Part shown: piece after piece, positions 6,200-9,720 of the stretch
Position numbering within the stretch: position 1 is the stretch's first letter
Layout of the letters: the number at the start of each line of letters is the position of its first letter
Assembly (NCBI GenBank): GCA_026125925.1
Contig: JAHCKF010000102.1
Coordinates: 1-9,720, forward strand
Source of the DNA: Pseudolabrys sp.
GTDB taxonomy: Bacteria; Pseudomonadota; Alphaproteobacteria; Rhizobiales; Xanthobacteraceae
DNA length: 9,720 nucleotides
Reading direction: 5' to 3'
Position numbers and translations under genes: made by a program
Notes under the pieces: generated by a model
The model's database searches: none
Told to the model about the DNA's origin: nothing
Seen by the model: only the letters and a program-made list of their open reading frames with translations

Positions 6200-6972
6200 T
6201 CCCGCCTGAACACCACCGTGGCGAACCAGCCGATCATCAGCGCCATCATCGCGGTGACGATGCCGTAGATCAGGCCGTGGTGCTGCGAGGCCTCGAACAC
6301 ATATTGCTCGAAGCCGGACTTGATCACCTCGAGCGCGGTGTTGGTGCGCGTGATCATCTGCCCGCCGGCGAACAGCTTGACGTCCACCGTGTAGGTGCCG
6401 GTCGGCACATTGGCCGGCAGCGGAATGGAGACGCGGAACACCGTCGGTGTCAGGAAGGTGACGCCGTTCGATTCCTCGCGATACTGCTCGGCTTCTTTTT
6501 CCAGCCGGATGAAGTTCACGCGGAACGGATCGTCCGAGACCGAGTCGGCGAAATCGGAGCCGATGCGCTGCGTCAGGATGATGTGGTTGAGGCCGAGCTG
6601 GAGTCGGCGCGCCGCCGTCGGATCGACGATCTGGAGGATCGGCCGGTTGCTGAGCACGCTGAGATAGGACGGCACGCGGATGAATTCGCGCGAGTCGACA
6701 TTGACCCAGATGCCGAGCACGCGCTCCTTGCGCCGGGTGCGCAAGGTCACCGTCGGTCCGGTCACGGTGGTGACGAGATCGTAGGAACCGCGCAGCGCCG
6801 CGCGCGGCGCGTCCGGCTCGATAGTGCCGAACAGGACGAGTTCGGTGCCGACGAAATTCGATGTCACCGCGACGCGATGATTGGACAGCGACACCACCAG
6901 CTTCTCGGCCTGCGCCGGCGCGGCCGCGGTTGCGGCTACGATGAGGGCGACGATGAGGCCGAGGCGCCGCAT
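6196..6972 (-). CDS. TIGR02186 / Alph_Pro_TM family membrane-anchored protein
   Basis: A protein of 258 residues of a family largely confined to alphaproteobacteria (TIGR02186, Pfam Alph_Pro_TM, from memory). It has a signal peptide (residues 1-22, ending APAQA before EK), an extracytoplasmic beta-rich domain ([26 protein letters not shown] at 26-51; [21 protein letters not shown] at 88-108; [22 protein letters not shown] at 185-205), and one C-terminal membrane helix (about 233-255) with a short FRRD cytoplasmic end. Topology: bulk in the periplasm, C-terminus inside. Biochemical function is unknown. The ATG (6970-6972) overlaps the TauE/SafE stop by one base (TAATG), so the two are almost certainly translationally coupled, and the protein is likely an accessory subunit of that permease. 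An in-frame extension upstream to 7431 exists but reads across the permease gene and has shadow-like, Arg-rich composition. The TAG stop shares a CTAG with the beta-lactamase stop. Confidence 0.88.
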   Translation of the reverse strand: MRRLGLIVALIVAATAAAPAQAEKLVVSLSNHRVAVTSNFVGTELVLFGTIEPDAPRAALRGSYDLVTTVTGPTVTLRTRRKERVLGIWVNVDSREFIRVPSYLSVLSNRPILQIVDPTAARRLQLGLNHIILTQRIGSDFADSVSDDPFRVNFIRLEKEAEQYREESNGVTFLTPTVFRVSIPLPANVPTGTYTVDVKLFAGGQMITRTNTALEVIKSGFEQYVFEASQHHGLIYGIVTAMMALMIGWFATVVFRRD

Positions 6973-7895
6973 TATTCGATCCTCACGATGCGGACGGAAT
7001 AGAGATCGTCCGGCATGACGACGAGGTCGTAGGCAAAGCGCAGGCCGACGGCGAACACCAGAAGGCCGAGCAGCAGGCGCAGCCGTTCGGCGCGCATGCG
7101 CTGCCCGGTATGGGCGCCGAACTGAGCGCCGATGACGCCGCCGACCATCAGGATCAACGCCAGCACGGCGTCGACCAGGTGGTTGGTGGCGGCGTGCATC
7201 ACGGTTGCCGATGTCATGGTGATCAGCGTCATCACCATCGAGGTGCCGATCACGGTCGCGGTCGGCACCCTCAGGAAATAGATGAGCATCGGCACCAGCA
7301 GGAAGCCGCCGCCGATGCCGAGCACGGCGCCGATGAAGCCGATCAGGAAGCCGATGCCCCACACCGGAATCACCGAGACGTAGATCTTGGAGCGCTTGAA
7401 GCGCATCTTCAGCGGCAGGCCGTGCACCCAATTGTGGCTGCCCGGACGGCGCAGGGTCGCGGGCTGGCCGCGCCGTGCCCGCAGTTCCGCCTGCACGCTC
7501 TCATTGATCATCAGCGCGCCGACCGTGGTCAGCAGGGTGACGTAGGACAAGCCGATGGTGAGGTCGAGCTGGTCGAGCTCGCGCAGCACCGTAAACAGCC
7601 AGACGCCCGCAGCGGTGCCGAGAATGCCGGCGGCGAGCAGCATGAGCGCCAGCGACAGATCGATGGCACGCTTACGCCAATAGCTGATCGCGCCGGTGAA
7701 GGTCGAGGCGGCGATGTGGCTGCTGACGCTGGCCACCGCCACCGCCGGCGAAATGCCGATAAAGATCAACAGCGGCGTCATCAGGAAGCCGCCGCCGATG
7801 CCGAACATGCCGGAGATGAAGCCGATCGTCAGCCCCATCGCCAACACCAGGAAGATGTTGACGGGCATGTCGGCGATCGGAAGGTAGATCTGCAA
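6972..7895 (-). CDS. TauE/SafE-family (TSUP) permease
   Basis: An inner-membrane protein of 307 residues with about eight hydrophobic helices and the internal duplication typical of TSUP proteins: GFISGMFGIGGGFLMTPLLI at 25-44 and GFIGAVLGIGGGFLLVPMLI at 186-205. The duplication shows in the DNA too: a 23-nt identical stretch occurs at 7299-7321 and 7782-7804. A basic cytoplasmic loop (about 138-172, RARRGQPATLRRPG then LKMRFKRSK) separates the halves and makes it longer than the common ~250-residue members. The family exports or imports sulfite, sulfoacetate, taurine-derived or other organic anions; the substrate here is not determinable. The start is TTG 7895, giving MQIYLPIA, an opening I know from related rhizobial proteins; the upstream ATG at 7905 is out of frame. 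GGA about 9 nt upstream is a weak ribosome binding site. It is followed, with a one-base overlap, by its likely partner TIGR02186. Confidence 0.9.
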   Translation of the reverse strand: MQIYLPIADMPVNIFLVLAMGLTIGFISGMFGIGGGFLMTPLLIFIGISPAVAVASVSSHIAASTFTGAISYWRKRAIDLSLALMLLAAGILGTAAGVWLFTVLRELDQLDLTIGLSYVTLLTTVGALMINESVQAELRARRGQPATLRRPGSHNWVHGLPLKMRFKRSKIYVSVIPVWGIGFLIGFIGAVLGIGGGFLLVPMLIYFLRVPTATVIGTSMVMTLITMTSATVMHAATNHLVDAVLALILMVGGVIGAQFGAHTGQRMRAERLRLLLGLLVFAVGLRFAYDLVVMPDDLYSVRIVRIE

Positions 7896-8135
7896 GCGAC
7901 GTCATCCGGCGTTCGGGGCTTGGTCTTGATGCCCGTTCCGCGCCGGCGCTCGCCGCCGCGGAACCGATGCTGGGCAGGCCGGTAGCGGTCGATCCGGGCC
8001 TCGATGAGGCTCGCCTTAGCGCTAGGGGCTCAAGCCAATCCTGACGATATTCAATGACACTCGCACGTCTTCGCGCGATTCGTCGCGATTGAACACCCCT
8101 GGCGGGGCGCGGTCACGGCTTTCAGCGGCTTAAAC
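7896..8135. other. 240-bp intergenic region between the Sel1 gene and the TauE/SafE gene
   Basis: I see no gene here. It should hold the 3' end of the Sel1 transcript and the promoter of the TauE/TIGR02186 pair. Visible structure: a direct repeat CGCGATT at 8074-8080 and 8084-8090 (10-bp period, one helical turn), an 8-bp palindrome TAGCGCTA at 8017-8024, and a short CCCC-TGGC-GGGG stem near 8097-8106. None is strong enough to be called a terminator or a named operator. Confidence 0.5.
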
Positions 8136-9720
8136 TTAACGGCGCGCCACCGCGCCGATATTGAGCGGCGCCGCGTTCGTTACGGCCTGCGGAACGGCGC
8201 GCGGCTGAACATGGCCCTTCGGGGCGGCGGGTGCGGCATTCCCGGTCGCATCCCAGCCGCCGCGCGGCGCCGGCACGGCGGTCGCCGCGGCCGGCTGCGC
8301 ATGCGCCTTGAACGCCTTCACCGCATTCTGCGCAGCGGTGAGTTCGTCGGGCTCGAGCCGGGTAGCGATCTCGTCGCGCTTCTTGCCGGCTTCGTGGTCG
8401 CCTTGCGCCGCCGCGAGCGCGAACCACTGATAGGCTTCGCTCAGGTTCTTTTCGACGCCGAGGCCGCGGGCGCACAGCACGCCGAGATTGTACTGGCTGT
8501 CGCCGACCCCGTGGTCGGCGGCCTTGCGGAACCACTGCGCCGCGGTGGCGTAATCGGGCCTGCCGTCGATGCCCTCGGCGTACAGCACGGCGAGGTTATG
8601 CATGGCCTTGGCGTGACCCTTGGCGGCGCCGGCGATGTAGAGCTTGCGCGCCTGGCCGAGGTTCTTTTTCACGCCCTGGCCCTTTTCCAGCATGCTGGCG
8701 TAGCGGAACTGGGCCATCACCAAACCCTTGCCGGCGGCGCGTTCGTACCAGCGCGCCGCTTCTTCGGGGCTGGCGGCGACGCCGCGGCCTTCGGCAAACC
8801 GTTGGGCCACTTCAAATGCGGCGCCGGCGTCGCCTGCGGCGGCCGCTTCGCGCAGCTTGTCGCTGCCGATCGAGGCCGGGAGGCCGCCATTGTCGGCCTG
8901 TGGCGCGACCGGTCTGGCTTTGGGCGCAGCCGGAATGCTGCCGGTGACGTCCTGGCTCGGCACGGTCGCCGGTGCCGGCGGGTTGAGTGCCGGCGCTGAC
9001 AGAAGGGACGCGTTGTCGTCGTTGCCCGGCTTGTAGCCCGGCGTGACGTTGCGGATCGTCCCCGACGGACCCATCAGATAGCCCGGCAGATCGATAGGTT
9101 TTGCCGGCGCCGTCACCGAATGGGTGACGAGGGCATCGTCATTGGCCGGCGCCTGCGGCACGGCAGCGCCATTGTCGTTGGCGGAGGTCTTCGGCTTGTT
9201 CGCCGGCGTCTCGAGTTCGGAGGGCGAGCCGCCGAAGTGGAAGAAGTTGCTGGCGAACTGGATGCCGGCGATGACGATGGCGACGAGGCTCGCCGCGATC
9301 AGCACCTGCTTGATCTTCTTGAACACCGAAGCGCGCAGCGATGGAACTTCGCCGGTGTCGGTGAGCGCCTCGATTTCCTCGGCGCGCGGCGCGCGGGGCT
9401 GGCCCGTCGCCATCGCGGCCTGCGCGGCGCGGCGGGCGGCGGCGATGAAGCCGGATTTGCCGGTCGGTCCGTTGTCGCCTTTCGGTCCGACGCCGGCGAG
9501 AGCGGCTTCCGAGGCGGCAATGCGCGCGCCCGGATTGCCGAAGCGCGGCGGTACGGTGCCCGGTTCGAGTGGCTGATCGGGCGGCAGTTCCGGGTTGATG
9601 GGCAGCCGTGGCGCCGGCGGCAGGCGGCGGGCCTGCTGCTGCGGCTGCTGTTGCTGCGCGGCCTGCGGCTGCGGAGCGGGCCGTGGCGGCTGCGGCGCCA
9701 GCACGGCGGCGAGCTCCGGC
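8136..9720 (-). CDS. Sel1-repeat membrane protein, PodJ-like polar localization factor, C-terminal part
   Basis: The frame is open to the right edge (528 residues visible), so the start is off the window; GTG at 9702-9704 is only an internal Val. In order, counted from that Val: a Pro/Gln-rich disordered stretch (1-60, with a Q run at 17-24), a low-complexity Ala-rich part, one membrane helix (about 134-151, VLIAASLVAIVIAGIQFA), a Pro/Ala/Asn-rich linker (155-280), four exact 36-residue Sel1 repeats (292-327, 328-363, 364-399, 400-435), a partial fifth, and an Ala/Pro tail. The single helix with an extracytoplasmic Sel1 domain matches the C-terminal half of PodJ and related Hyphomicrobiales proteins, which have long N-terminal coiled coils and place machinery at the cell pole. 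That part is not seen, so the PodJ assignment is by architecture. Another Sel1 scaffold is possible. Confidence 0.85.
   Translation of the reverse strand, partial: PELAAVLAPQPPRPAPQPQAAQQQQPQQQARRLPPAPRLPINPELPPDQPLEPGTVPPRFGNPGARIAASEAALAGVGPKGDNGPTGKSGFIAAARRAAQAAMATGQPRAPRAEEIEALTDTGEVPSLRASVFKKIKQVLIAASLVAIVIAGIQFASNFFHFGGSPSELETPANKPKTSANDNGAAVPQAPANDDALVTHSVTAPAKPIDLPGYLMGPSGTIRNVTPGYKPGNDDNASLLSAPALNPPAPATVPSQDVTGSIPAAPKARPVAPQADNGGLPASIGSDKLREAAAAGDAGAAFEVAQRFAEGRGVAASPEEAARWYERAAGKGLVMAQFRYASMLEKGQGVKKNLGQARKLYIAGAAKGHAKAMHNLAVLYAEGIDGRPDYATAAQWFRKAADHGVGDSQYNLGVLCARGLGVEKNLSEAYQWFALAAAQGDHEAGKKRDEIATRLEPDELTAAQNAVKAFKAHAQPAAATAVPAPRGGWDATGNAAPAAPKGHVQPRAVPQAVTNAAPLNIGAVARR
8400..8831 (-). 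repeat. Four tandem 108-bp units encoding Sel1 repeats
   Basis: Four back-to-back units of exactly 36 codons inside the PodJ-like gene. Each follows the pattern A-x-A-x-(F/Y/N)-x-(L/A)-A... G-x-G-V/D ... A-x-x-(W/L)-(Y/F)-x-x-A-A-x-x-G. The third unit has the variant AEGIDGRPDYATAAQWF instead of the G-x-G-V loop. Such helical hairpins form a protein-binding superhelix. The units are diverged at DNA level, so this is an old protein repeat, not a recent tandem duplication. Confidence 0.85.

Noticed and set aside
6973..7431. N-terminal extension of the TIGR02186 protein to 7431
   Set aside because: The extension runs through the permease gene in another frame and would bury a clear signal peptide that begins at ATG 6970-6972.
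7110..7985. Long + strand reading frame of 291 codons opposite the TauE/SafE gene
   Set aside because: It is His/Asp/Gln-rich, the complement of membrane-helix codons, and no protein family is visible.
9628..9675. CTG/CTGCGG-type microsatellite
   Set aside because: It encodes the Gln/Pro-rich segment of the PodJ-like protein with mixed codons; it is low complexity, not a regular tandem repeat.
1..9720. CRISPR array, prophage, integrase, transposase or toxin-antitoxin pair
   Set aside because: No direct-repeat array, recombinase motif or small paired ORFs are visible on either strand; apart from the palindromic repeat, I saw no sign of mobile DNA.

Overview
This is a GC-rich alphaproteobacterial chromosome segment. 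Several things point to Hyphomicrobiales, probably near Bradyrhizobium, Rhodopseudomonas or Pseudolabrys. These are the ligase-associated helicase/PdeM pair, an alphaproteobacterium-restricted TIGR02186 (Alph_Pro_TM) gene next to a TauE/SafE transporter, a PodJ-like Sel1 protein, and a 'TCATTCCGGG...CCCGGAATGA' palindromic repeat of a kind I remember as common in that group. The placement is inference from protein resemblance; no marker RNA gene is present.

Layout from left to right: (1) the 3' part of a ligase-associated DEXH helicase gene, followed with a 4-bp overlap by pdeM, both on the + strand. These belong to a DNA-repair cassette whose ligase and exonuclease genes are probably off the left edge. 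(2) A convergent LysR regulator (-), divergent across an AT-rich gap from an EamA/DMT exporter (+), which is followed 12 bp later by a metallo-beta-lactamase-fold hydrolase (+). (3) A strong 47-nt hairpin, then a secreted class C (AmpC-type) serine beta-lactamase (+). (4) On the - strand, a TauE/SafE permease and a TIGR02186 membrane-anchored protein, coupled through a 1-bp TAATG overlap. The second ends against the beta-lactamase gene in a shared CTAG stop. (5) The C-terminal part of a single-pass membrane protein with four exact 36-residue Sel1 repeats (-), running off the right edge.

How the genes may work together: the helicase and PdeM should act in one DNA end-processing/ligation pathway. 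LysR probably controls the EamA exporter and its co-transcribed hydrolase. The TauE/TIGR02186 pair is probably one transport unit for a sulfur-containing or organic anion. The beta-lactamase lies downstream of the exporter/hydrolase operon but is separated from it by a hairpin that can mask its ribosome binding site.

The two most interesting observations are both structural. A 102-bp palindromic element that can fold as a three-armed cloverleaf is read through in frame at the N-terminus of PdeM, with no usable start codon between it and the catalytic core. The second is the SD-sequestering hairpin in front of the beta-lactamase. I see no convincing new multi-gene defence or biosynthetic system in this window.
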